Source: Tannockella sp964369175 (GTDB lineage: Bacteria; Bacillota_I; Bacilli_A; Erysipelotrichales; Coprobacillaceae). From it: a stretch of DNA of 15,863 nt. Below are positions 8,639-13,948 of the stretch, piece by piece. The position numbers and the translations under genes were made by a program. The notes beneath the pieces are model-generated. The model ran no database searches. It was not told the DNA's origin and saw only the letters and a list, made by a program, of their open reading frames with translations. The number at the start of each line of letters is the position of its first letter. The stretch's first letter is position 1. The DNA is taken from contig CAYJEM010000047.1 in the NCBI GenBank assembly GCA_964369175.1, positions 1 through 15,863 on the forward strand. The letters run 5' to 3'.

Positions 8639-9250
8639 TTAATCTACATTGGATTTTTGTGAATCTTCTTGCTTTAATAGTGCTAATTCTTTTTCTAACA
8701 TTGCTGTTCTCATACGTTCTGATTTAGTTAGCGTATTTCTTTGATAAACACTATAAGCAAAATAAAGCGATAATGGTAAACCAATACATAATGCCATACC
8801 TATAGGTGATTGCATAAACATCGCAACTCCACCTAAACCATCAATATGCCCAATGTACTTACCCTCAATTTGTTCAACTGTAACAGGAGATAAATCATCT
8901 GTATTATTTGCATCACCACGCGTTGTAAAAGTAGTGCTTCCCAGATTGTTATTAATACTAACAATTCGATGAGTAACAGCAACTTCATCTCGTAGGTATG
9001 TAATAATATCACCCTCTTTTAATTCTTCAGGGTTAATATCTTCAATAAATATTAATGATTCCGCATCAAATTCAGGGTCCATCGATCCTGAAAGAACAAT
9101 AACTGGACTAATACCTAATACATCTGGTATATGATTCGGTTCAATAAATGACTTTGTGATCAATGTAATATTGATAATGATTACAGGTATAAATACAACA
9201 GATAACAAAATACTAATTAACATTTTAACTTTGCTTTCTTTTCGAACCAT
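8639..9250 (-). CDS. sipW: SipW-like ER-type signal peptidase, module A (203 aa)
   Basis: This family S26B signal peptidase is paired with the TasA-like gene 15 bases downstream. The catalytic set is visible: SGSMDPEF with Ser56, THRIVS with His94, and TRGDANNTDD with Asp113. TM helices are at about residues 10-33 and 146-168. After the second helix comes an unusual ~35-residue charged tail (SERMRTAMLEKELALLKQED) that looks like an amphipathic helix or coiled coil; the module B enzyme lacks it. The open frame runs 23 codons further up to 9319, but that start lies upstream of the expected transcription start of the promoter at 9310-9338 and has no ribosome binding site. The ATG at 9250 has GAGGTG four bases before it and gives the expected N-terminus. 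It is the first gene of the locus. Confidence 0.9.
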   Translation of the reverse strand: MVRKESKVKMLISILLSVVFIPVIIINITLITKSFIEPNHIPDVLGISPVIVLSGSMDPEFDAESLIFIEDINPEELKEGDIITYLRDEVAVTHRIVSINNNLGSTTFTTRGDANNTDDLSPVTVEQIEGKYIGHIDGLGGVAMFMQSPIGMALCIGLPLSLYFAYSVYQRNTLTKSERMRTAMLEKELALLKQEDSQKSNVD

Positions 9251-9309
9251 AAAACACCTCGTTTCTTTTATTATTGTTTTCGACAATTTACTTTCCTCTT
9301 TACACTGTA

Positions 9310-9338
9310 AATATACCAAAAAAACTCGTCATAAACAA
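9310..9338 (-). promoter_or_regulatory. Promoter of the SipW/TasA-like locus
   Basis: On the minus strand, TTGTTT (9338-9333) is followed after 17 bases by TATATT (9315-9310), with TG one base upstream of the -10 box (extended -10). The expected start near 9303 leaves a leader of about 53 bases before the sipW-like ATG at 9250. It matches sigma-A consensus reasonably well. Confidence 0.6.
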
Positions 9339-9361
9339 GCGTTTAACAATAATTCCTTGCA

Positions 9362-9376
9362 AAAAACTAGGTTTTT
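9362..9376. promoter_or_regulatory. Inverted repeat upstream of the SipW-locus promoter, possible operator
   Basis: AAAAAC-TAG-GTTTTT is a 6-bp inverted repeat around a 3-base centre, located about 25 bases upstream of the -35 box. It has no T-tract or stem length typical of a terminator. A regulator binding site is possible, but the low complexity makes chance a serious alternative. Apart from this, the promoter and the upstream terminator, I see nothing in the 250-base gap. Confidence 0.25.
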
Positions 9377-9473
9377 AGGATGTAAGCAGTGACAGTATGC
9401 TACTTAATAGAAAATCCAAAAATATTATTGTCATTAAAATATAATAATGTTTGATATATTGAAAAAACGACAC

Positions 9474-9504
9474 AAAAAGACAAGACAAATACTTGCCTTG
9501 TCTT
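9474..9504 (-). terminator. Intrinsic terminator of the two-TM protein gene
   Basis: The minus-strand RNA forms a 12-bp stem (AAGACAAGGCAA / TTGTCTTGTCTT, one G·U pair) with a four-base loop, followed directly by a U-run. The stop codon TAA of the gene overlaps the first bases of the stem. This separates the gene from the SipW locus downstream. Confidence 0.8.
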
Positions 9505-10789
9505 ATGAATAGAAAATAAATTCTTCTTCTACTTGTGTATATTCAATCCCAAGTAGTGATTTTATATGTATATCAACTGGCAAATATGCAATAAATTGAT
9601 TAGCATCACTTACATCAAATTGTACTAATTTCACGTCACTAGTACCCCAATAATTTTTAACATGAAAAGTATCAATGTCATCCTTCCAATCAAATTCCAC
9701 GATATATCCAAGTGAAATTAATTGATCAAAGACAAGTAATGGCAGAAAATTTCCTTTTTTTATTACTGTAAAAGCATCATAGTCAGGCCATTTGTTATAT
9801 AAGTGGTACTTATTGTATAAATCCACATCTTGCAAATTCGTATAATCTTCAACTAATTCATTTATTTTCGTATGAAATGCTGAGGGTATAATCCATTGTA
9901 AACTAGGATACTTAGAAGTTACTAATTCTCCAAGAAGTGAATTTTCTTCATTGTTTGGAAACAAATCACTTATTTGTTGTACATTTTTATCACCTTTTAA
10001 TATCCTATCACAATCTAGCTTTGCTAATTGAACAACTCGTAGTTTATCATTTAACTTACTTAATTTTTGATAATGAGATAATGCAATGGCAGTTTTTCCT
10101 GTTGCTTCATAAGATTTGACACACAAATAAGCTATTTCGTACTCTAGAGGAAGACGAACACATGAGTGATTGAAGTTATTAACAAGTTCAATTACCTTTT
10201 GATAATCTTTATTAAAGTATGCCTTTTCGATAGTTGCAATTGCTAGTATGAGTTGGCAATATACAATATTTTTTCTTGAAAACCTTTCATAATGAGCCTT
10301 ACAAAAATCATAATATTTATTCATCAGTTCTTCATTATCTTGATCAAGTAAAAAACGTATACGATGATATTCAATCGATTTACTTGATGCAGTTTTACTT
10401 TCAAGTATTTCTTTAGCGTCCTCTATATATATACTATCCGCATAGACCGCTAATAGTGCAGTATCTATTGCTGAAACATTCATCGTTTTTTTTGTTTCTT
10501 TTAAAACTGCAATCAGCATGCAAACATCATATTCCTGAGTATTATATGTCCACAAATCATTTATAATATTTTTATAAAGAACAGATTGTAAAAATACATA
10601 AGCTATCATAACAATAAATATTGAAAAGATGAACAATAGCCAAGCTAAATTACCTGATAAAAAAGACATAACTATTGAAGTTAATAATATTGTTAAATTT
10701 AAAAATGAAACTATGTTACTTCTTTTTTTATATTTATTTATATATGGCTGTACAACTTCCAAATATACTATTTTATATTCATCTTTCAT
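9503..10789 (-). CDS. Two-TM protein with long helical domain (428 aa), unknown function
   Basis: I do not recognise this protein. A short charged N-terminus (about 24 residues) is followed by two TM helices (about 25-44 and 48-71) with a tiny loop, so the N- and C-terminal parts lie on the same side, probably the cytoplasm. Residues about 80-275 are helical with evenly spaced aromatic and alanine positions (for example YFNKDYQKVIELVNNF, then AYLCVKSYEATGKTAIALSH), which resemble TPR-like helical pairs. The last ~145 residues are a mixed alpha/beta domain rich in Trp, Tyr and Asp (WKDDIDTFHVKNYW near residue 375). GAGGAG lies five bases before the ATG. The gene stands alone, with a terminator before it and one after it, between the housekeeping cluster and the fibre locus. 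A scaffold or regulator of export is possible but unsupported. Confidence 0.75.
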   Translation of the reverse strand: MKDEYKIVYLEVVQPYINKYKKRSNIVSFLNLTILLTSIVMSFLSGNLAWLLFIFSIFIVMIAYVFLQSVLYKNIINDLWTYNTQEYDVCMLIAVLKETKKTMNVSAIDTALLAVYADSIYIEDAKEILESKTASSKSIEYHRIRFLLDQDNEELMNKYYDFCKAHYERFSRKNIVYCQLILAIATIEKAYFNKDYQKVIELVNNFNHSCVRLPLEYEIAYLCVKSYEATGKTAIALSHYQKLSKLNDKLRVVQLAKLDCDRILKGDKNVQQISDLFPNNEENSLLGELVTSKYPSLQWIIPSAFHTKINELVEDYTNLQDVDLYNKYHLYNKWPDYDAFTVIKKGNFLPLLVFDQLISLGYIVEFDWKDDIDTFHVKNYWGTSDVKLVQFDVSDANQFIAYLPVDIHIKSLLGIEYTQVEEEFIFYS

Positions 10790-10818
10790 ATTTTCTCCTC
10801 TAAAATAAAAATAATGTA

Positions 10819-10824
10819 ATTATA
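10819..10824 (-). promoter_or_regulatory. Probable -10 box for the two-TM protein gene
   Basis: A perfect TATAAT lies 30 bases before the start codon and directly after the lepB terminator, where a promoter is needed. No good -35 box is present at the usual spacing, so only the -10 element is claimed. Confidence 0.4.
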
Positions 10825-10835
10825 CCTATTTCATC

Positions 10836-10862
10836 AAAAAGAATTCAGTAAATTCTGAATTC
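10836..10862 (-). terminator. Intrinsic terminator of lepB
   Basis: The minus-strand RNA has a perfect 8-bp stem GAATTCAG / CTGAATTC with a six-base loop, followed immediately by five U residues. It starts a few bases after the lepB stop codon. Confidence 0.75.
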
Positions 10863-10867
10863 ATTGG

Positions 10868-11410
10868 TTATTCTACCCACTCTAAATTAGAAAACGGGTA
10901 CAATATAATCCCTCTTTTACCTAGTAATGAATCAAATGTTATTGACCCAAATACCCTAGAATCAGTAGATCGTAATCGGTTATCCCCCATTACAAACAAC
11001 TCCCCCTCAGGTACTTGATAGCTAAAGTTTTCTGTAAATTTAGCTGTGTTAAAATCAATCTTAGATTGCTCGACATGACTTTGATCAAAAAAAGTTTCTT
11101 CAATATATTTTCCATCAATATATAATTTATCATCAATATATTCAACAAATTCTCCTGGAAGTCCAATAACTCTTTTAACTACCTCAACACCTAAACTATC
11201 ACTATGAAAATATACGACATCAAAACGATTAATATTTTCTTGATTTAAATTTAATTTTGTAATCAACACAAAATCCTCATCATGCAATGTCGGATACATA
11301 GATGCACCACTAATATTTACAGTACCAATAAAAAATGTAAATAACAATAAATATAAAATAATAGTTCCTGCGATTTGACCCAAAACTAACCATGTTTTTT
11401 TCTTAAACAT
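10868..11410 (-). CDS. lepB: Signal peptidase I, Ser/Lys type (180 aa)
   Basis: This is the general signal peptidase that removes Sec signal peptides outside the membrane. It has one TM helix (about residues 8-30), then GASMYPTL with the nucleophile Ser37, VVKRVIGLPGE with the general base Lys79, and MGDNR (141-145) followed by STDSRVFG. The length and single N-terminal anchor match the small Bacillota enzymes. The open frame starts at a GTG at 11419, but AGGTG lies six bases before the ATG at 11410, and that same AGGTG would overlap the GTG, so the ATG is chosen. It follows rplS, a common order in Bacillota, yet a strong terminator separates the two, so it has its own control. It is the natural candidate to process the giant protein with the ordinary signal peptide at the left end of the window. 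Confidence 0.96.
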   Translation of the reverse strand: MFKKKTWLVLGQIAGTIILYLLLFTFFIGTVNISGASMYPTLHDEDFVLITKLNLNQENINRFDVVYFHSDSLGVEVVKRVIGLPGEFVEYIDDKLYIDGKYIEETFFDQSHVEQSKIDFNTAKFTENFSYQVPEGELFVMGDNRLRSTDSRVFGSITFDSLLGKRGIILYPFSNLEWVE

Positions 11411-11444
11411 ACTTTTCACCTATTTATACAGACAACCTTTCTAT

Positions 11445-11470
11445 ATTATATACTGAATACTAGTATACTA
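11445..11470 (-). promoter_or_regulatory. lepB promoter region with overlapping palindromes
   Basis: A perfect TATAAT (11450-11445) lies about 35 bases before the lepB ATG. The space upstream, where the -35 box should be, has three AGTAT copies spaced seven to eight bases apart and two overlapping perfect palindromes, TAGTATACTA and ATACTAGTAT. No good -35 box is seen at 16-18 bases; TTGAAA occurs 22 bases upstream. A regulator-dependent promoter is possible. Confidence 0.4.
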
Positions 11471-11478
11471 TATTTCAA

Positions 11479-11509
11479 AAGAAAAAAAAAGAAATGCAAG
11501 CATTTCTTT
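11479..11509 (-). terminator. Intrinsic terminator of rplS
   Basis: The minus-strand RNA has a perfect stem AAAGAAATG / CATTTCTTT (9 bp, four-base loop) followed by an unbroken run of T residues. It starts within ten bases of the rplS stop codon. It is the best terminator in the window. Confidence 0.88.
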
Positions 11510-11516
11510 AATATAA

Positions 11517-11867
11517 TTATCTTCTGATTTCTTTAATTCTAGCAGCTTTACCAGATAATCCACGTAAGTAGTTTAACTTAGCTCTACGTACTTTACCAAC
11601 TTTTGTTACTTCGATATGGTCAATGATTGGTGTATGAACTGGGAAAGTTCTTTCTACACCTACTTGATAAGAGATTTTTCTAACTGTAAATGTTTCAGAA
11701 ATTCCTCCACCGTTTCTTGCGATACAAACACCTTCGAATAACTGAATTCTGTGTTTGTCACCCTCTTTGATTTTTACGAAAACTTTTAATGTATCCCCAG
11801 CTTTGAAGTTAGGTACATCGTTACGTAATTGTTTTTTAGTAATTTGTTGTACTAATTGCATGTTCAT
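11517..11867 (-). CDS. rplS: 50S ribosomal protein L19 (116 aa)
   Basis: L19 is part of the large ribosomal subunit at the interface with the small subunit. The whole chain is typical for the family: FKAGDTLKVFVKIKEGDK, RIQLFEGVCIARNGGGI, ETFTVRKISYQVGVERTFPVHTP, and the basic end RRAKLNYLRGL. Length is normal. AGGAG lies eight bases before the first ATG; the second ATG, two codons on, is less well placed. It has its own promoter and a structured leader and ends in a strong terminator, so it is a single-gene unit within the conserved cluster. Confidence 0.98.
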   Translation of the reverse strand: MNMQLVQQITKKQLRNDVPNFKAGDTLKVFVKIKEGDKHRIQLFEGVCIARNGGGISETFTVRKISYQVGVERTFPVHTPIIDHIEVTKVGKVRRAKLNYLRGLSGKAARIKEIRR

Positions 11868-11946
11868 AGTTCTGTCTCCTTTTAGAATATTTGTCTTTTA
11901 TGCTCATGAATTTATATTCAGCGGAACATATGCAGTCTTAACGACT
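11868..11946 (-). ncRNA. Structured 5' leader of rplS (candidate L19 autoregulatory leader)
   Basis: From the expected transcription start near 11945 to the start codon there are about 78 bases. The RNA folds into a hairpin with a 7-bp lower stem UAUGUUC / GAGCAUA (11930-11924 with 11905-11899, one U·G), a small asymmetric internal loop (CGC opposite U), and an upper 5-bp stem UGAAU / AUUCA closed by AUAA. A smaller stem AGUC / GACU lies near the 5' end. Leaders of L19 mRNAs are known regulatory elements in low-GC Gram-positives. Whether this one belongs to that family is inference from position and structure. Confidence 0.5.
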
Positions 11947-11951
11947 AAATA

Positions 11952-11980
11952 AAGATACCATATTACAAAGTAAAAATCAA
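11952..11980 (-). promoter_or_regulatory. Promoter of rplS
   Basis: TTGATT (11980-11975), a 17-base spacer, then TATCTT (11957-11952) with TG one base upstream (extended -10). A second candidate a little upstream, TTGTAA (12012-12007) with an 18-base spacer and TATTAT (11988-11983), may add transcription. Confidence 0.55.
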
Positions 11981-12030
11981 GTATAATATTAAATACTCCA
12001 CTTTTTTTACAAATATATATATAACAATGT

Positions 12031-12059
12031 AAAAGATGATGTATTATACATCATCTTTT
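12031..12059 (-). terminator. Hairpin at the end of trmD, possible weak terminator
   Basis: There is a perfect 13-bp stem, AAAAGATGATGTA / TACATCATCTTTT, whose three-base loop is exactly the trmD stop codon TAA (12046-12044). Only four U residues follow, at the end of the stem, so termination may be partial; a role in mRNA 3'-end stability is equally likely. Confidence 0.55.
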
Positions 12060-12781
12060 GTACTTTCATTTCTTATTATATCTTCCAACATAAGCTTTTC
12101 TTCATGGCTGAAGTCATATGTTTCAAATAAATCAGGACGTTTTAAGTAAGTCTTCTTTAACGATTGATAACTACGCCATTTGCGAATATTTTCATGGTGT
12201 CCACTAAGTAATACCTCAGGAACATCTAATCCTTCAAAGCTAGCTGGTCGAGTATATTGGGGGTATTCTAACAACCCACAACTAAAAGAATCATTTTCAT
12301 GACTTTCTTGTTTAATGGCACCTTGTAATAGTCGAATAATTGCATCACTAATAACCATTGCGCCTAGTTCTCCACCAGTAAGAACATAATCTCCAATAGA
12401 AATTTCAACATCAACATAATCACGAATTCTTTCATCAAAGCCTTCATAATGCCCACAAATGATAATAATATGTTTTTGGCATGTTAACTTAGATGCAAGT
12501 TGTTGTTTAAACGGGACTCCTTGTGGCGACATCAAAACAACTAAACTATCACTTGTTGTTAATGATTGCAAACAGTCCAAAATTGGTTGACAAGTTAAAA
12601 CCATACCTTCGCCACCACCATAAGGATAATCATCTACCTTTTTATGTTTATCTTTTGAAAATTCACGAAAGTCATGTATTTGTATATTAACAACCTCTGA
12701 CTCAATTGCACGTTTAATAATAGAACTCGAAATAACACCCGTAAACATTTCTGGAAAAAGTGATAATATATCTATTTTCAT
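12044..12781 (-). CDS. trmD: tRNA (guanine-N1-)-methyltransferase TrmD (245 aa)
   Basis: TrmD methylates G37 next to the anticodon with S-adenosylmethionine and so prevents +1 frameshifting. Family motifs are in order: MKIDILSLFPEMF at the start, DDYPYGGGEGM (50-60), MSPQGVPF, IICGHYEGFDERI (107-119) and SIGDYVLTGGE (128-138), the last two forming the knotted SAM site, then a C-terminal domain with LLEYPQYTRP and LSGHHENIRKWR. Length is normal. The frame opens 12 codons further up inside rimM, but the ATG at 12781 overlaps the rimM stop by one base (TAATG), has AAGGA eight bases upstream and gives the conserved N-terminus. The two genes are translationally coupled, as usual for this pair. Confidence 0.98.
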   Translation of the reverse strand: MKIDILSLFPEMFTGVISSSIIKRAIESEVVNIQIHDFREFSKDKHKKVDDYPYGGGEGMVLTCQPILDCLQSLTTSDSLVVLMSPQGVPFKQQLASKLTCQKHIIIICGHYEGFDERIRDYVDVEISIGDYVLTGGELGAMVISDAIIRLLQGAIKQESHENDSFSCGLLEYPQYTRPASFEGLDVPEVLLSGHHENIRKWRSYQSLKKTYLKRPDLFETYDFSHEEKLMLEDIIRNESTKDDV

Positions 12782-13278
12782 TACAACATTCCTTCTATAA
12801 GTGAAACCGTAATACAATTATTATCAACATCATCTTCTACAATAAACGCATCTACATAAGGGATCATCACTTTTTTACCATTAACACTTACAACTAATAT
12901 ATCATGTCTACCATTATCAAGCACATCGATAACATCACCTAAATATTCTTTACCATTATATATTTTACACCCAACAATATCACTTACTAGGTATTCATCT
13001 TCCTCTAAATGAACATCATCTTTATTACTAAAAACAGTACTACCAATATATTTTTCTACTGCATTAATATCTTGAAAACCATCAAATGTAACCAAATGAT
13101 TTGTTTTATGAACCCTTTTTGTAATAATTGTAAATGGAATATCTTCATTATTATAATTAATAATAATTGTATTCCCCTTAACTAATACATCATTAGCTAC
13201 TTCATCATTACCACGAATTTTCAACTCACCTTTTAACCCATGAGTACCGACAATCTTGCCAACTTTTATTTTATCCAT
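12781..13278 (-). CDS. rimM: Ribosome maturation factor RimM (165 aa)
   Basis: RimM helps mature the 30S head region and binds S19. The N-terminal barrel begins IKVGKIVGTHGLKGELKI. The PRC-barrel part has EDEYLVSDIVGCKIY, LGDVIDVLDNGRHDILVV, and ends MIPYVDAFIV...VSLIEGML. Length is normal. The only well-placed start is the ATG at 13278, because TAG stands in frame two codons upstream. The nearest good ribosome binding site (AAGGAAG) is about 13 bases away, unusually far, which suggests modest translation. A hairpin separates it from khpA. It overlaps trmD by one base. Confidence 0.96.
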   Translation of the reverse strand: MDKIKVGKIVGTHGLKGELKIRGNDEVANDVLVKGNTIIINYNNEDIPFTIITKRVHKTNHLVTFDGFQDINAVEKYIGSTVFSNKDDVHLEEDEYLVSDIVGCKIYNGKEYLGDVIDVLDNGRHDILVVSVNGKKVMIPYVDAFIVEDDVDNNCITVSLIEGML

Positions 13279-13300
13279 ATTCTATAATATACTTCCTTTC

Positions 13301-13337
13301 TATAAAATAAAATTAGGTGCGCAAAGCACACCTAATT
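13301..13337 (-). terminator. Terminator-like hairpin between khpA and rimM
   Basis: The minus-strand RNA forms a 12-bp stem AATTAGGTGTGC / GCGCACCTAATT (one U·G pair) with loop UUU, followed by TTATTTTATA. The TAA of khpA overlaps the base of the stem. It may stop part of the transcription and so give more S16 than RimM/TrmD, since no convincing promoter is seen before rimM. Confidence 0.65.
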
Positions 13338-13584
13338 ATTCGTACGACTCAAACTTAATATCAATTTTGACTTTTGATAAACGAGCAGATACAGACATTA
13401 ACTGTCTAATAGAATTAGCTACAACACCTTTTCTACCAATTAATCTTGCTAAGTCATCTTTTGCACAATACACATGCAACACAACTTGATTTTCATCTAA
13501 TGAAGGCATTTGACGTACTTCTAAATGTTCCTTGTCAAAAACTAGCTCTTTTGCTATATCTTTAGCTATTTTTGCAAAATCCAT
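13336..13584 (-). CDS. khpA: KH-domain RNA-binding protein KhpA (82 aa)
   Basis: This is a small single-KH-domain protein, YlqC/KhpA family, which in other Bacillota pairs with KhpB (EloR/Jag) and influences cell elongation through RNA binding. The sequence has the family start MDFAKIAKDIAKELVF and the GxxG-type loop in LARLIGRKGVVANSIRQLM (about 47-65), then a final strand VKIDIKFESYE. Length is normal. It starts two bases after the rpsP stop, with only a weak AGG upstream, so it is co-translated with rpsP, its usual partner. YlqD, which follows it in Bacillus, is absent. Confidence 0.95.
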   Translation of the reverse strand: MDFAKIAKDIAKELVFDKEHLEVRQMPSLDENQVVLHVYCAKDDLARLIGRKGVVANSIRQLMSVSARLSKVKIDIKFESYE

Positions 13585-13586
13585 TA

Positions 13587-13859
13587 CTATTTACCTAATT
13601 TAGAATCAGCAAATTTTTTCATGATACCTTGACTAGATAATAAGTTTTTAACTGTATCTGATGGTTGTGCTCCATTGTTTAACCATTTTAATACTTCTTC
13701 TTCTTTAATAGAAACGATTGCAGGGTTTTTAGTAGGATCATAAGTTCCTAATAATTCGATGAATCTACCATCTCTTGGAGATCTTGAATCTGCTGCTACA
13801 ATTCTATAGAAAGGTGCTCTTTTAGCTCCCATTCTGATTAATCTTAATTTAACTGCCAT
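13587..13859 (-). CDS. rpsP: 30S ribosomal protein S16 (90 aa)
   Basis: S16 is a small-subunit protein needed for 30S assembly. The family sequence is clear: MAVKLRLIRMGAKRAPFYRIVAADSRSPRDGRFIELLGTY in consecutive parts, with the later EEEVLKWLNNGAQPSDTVKNLLSSQG. Length is normal. GGAGG lies eight bases before the ATG. It is first in its unit behind a consensus -35 box and is followed two bases later by khpA. The ylxM-ffh pair that precedes rpsP in many Bacillota is missing here; an ABC-F gene takes that place. Confidence 0.98.
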   Translation of the reverse strand: MAVKLRLIRMGAKRAPFYRIVAADSRSPRDGRFIELLGTYDPTKNPAIVSIKEEEVLKWLNNGAQPSDTVKNLLSSQGIMKKFADSKLGK

Positions 13860-13890
13860 TATAATTTCCTCCTATATGTAAGTTACGTGT

Positions 13891-13922
13891 ATTATATTAA
13901 CAAATGAATAATACAGTGTCAA
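13891..13922 (-). promoter_or_regulatory. Promoter of rpsP-khpA
   Basis: A perfect -35 TTGACA (13922-13917) is followed by TATAAT (13896-13891) at a spacing of 20, or by TAATAT (13899-13894) at the ideal 17. One of the two is the likely -10 box. The start would be about 25-30 bases before the rpsP ATG, giving a short leader without room for a control structure. Confidence 0.6.
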
Positions 13923-13939
13923 GCTTTTTTGCTTAACAC
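13916..13939 (-). terminator. Hairpin after the ABC-F gene, overlapping the rpsP -35 box
   Basis: The minus-strand RNA pairs GUGUUAAGC with GCUUGACAC (9 bp, one U·G) around an AAAAAA loop, 9 bases past the ABC-F stop. The 3' arm contains the TTGACA of the rpsP promoter. The U-tract is broken (TGTATTATT), so termination is probably partial. Confidence 0.5.
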
Positions 13940-13948
13940 GTATAACTT

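Noticed and set aside
9251..9319. N-terminal extension of the module A peptidase to 9319
   Set aside because: This start would lie upstream of the likely transcription start, has no ribosome binding site, and would add a hydrophilic piece before the signal-anchor helix.
4646..9319. Sortase-type pilus operon
   Set aside because: No LPxTG motif, no sortase gene and no C-terminal anchors are present. The signal sequences and peptidases are of the SipW/TasA kind.
9156..9392. 78-codon open frame on the plus strand opposite the module A peptidase promoter
   Set aside because: It runs antisense through the start of the signal peptidase gene and its promoter, has no ribosome binding site and no protein-like composition.
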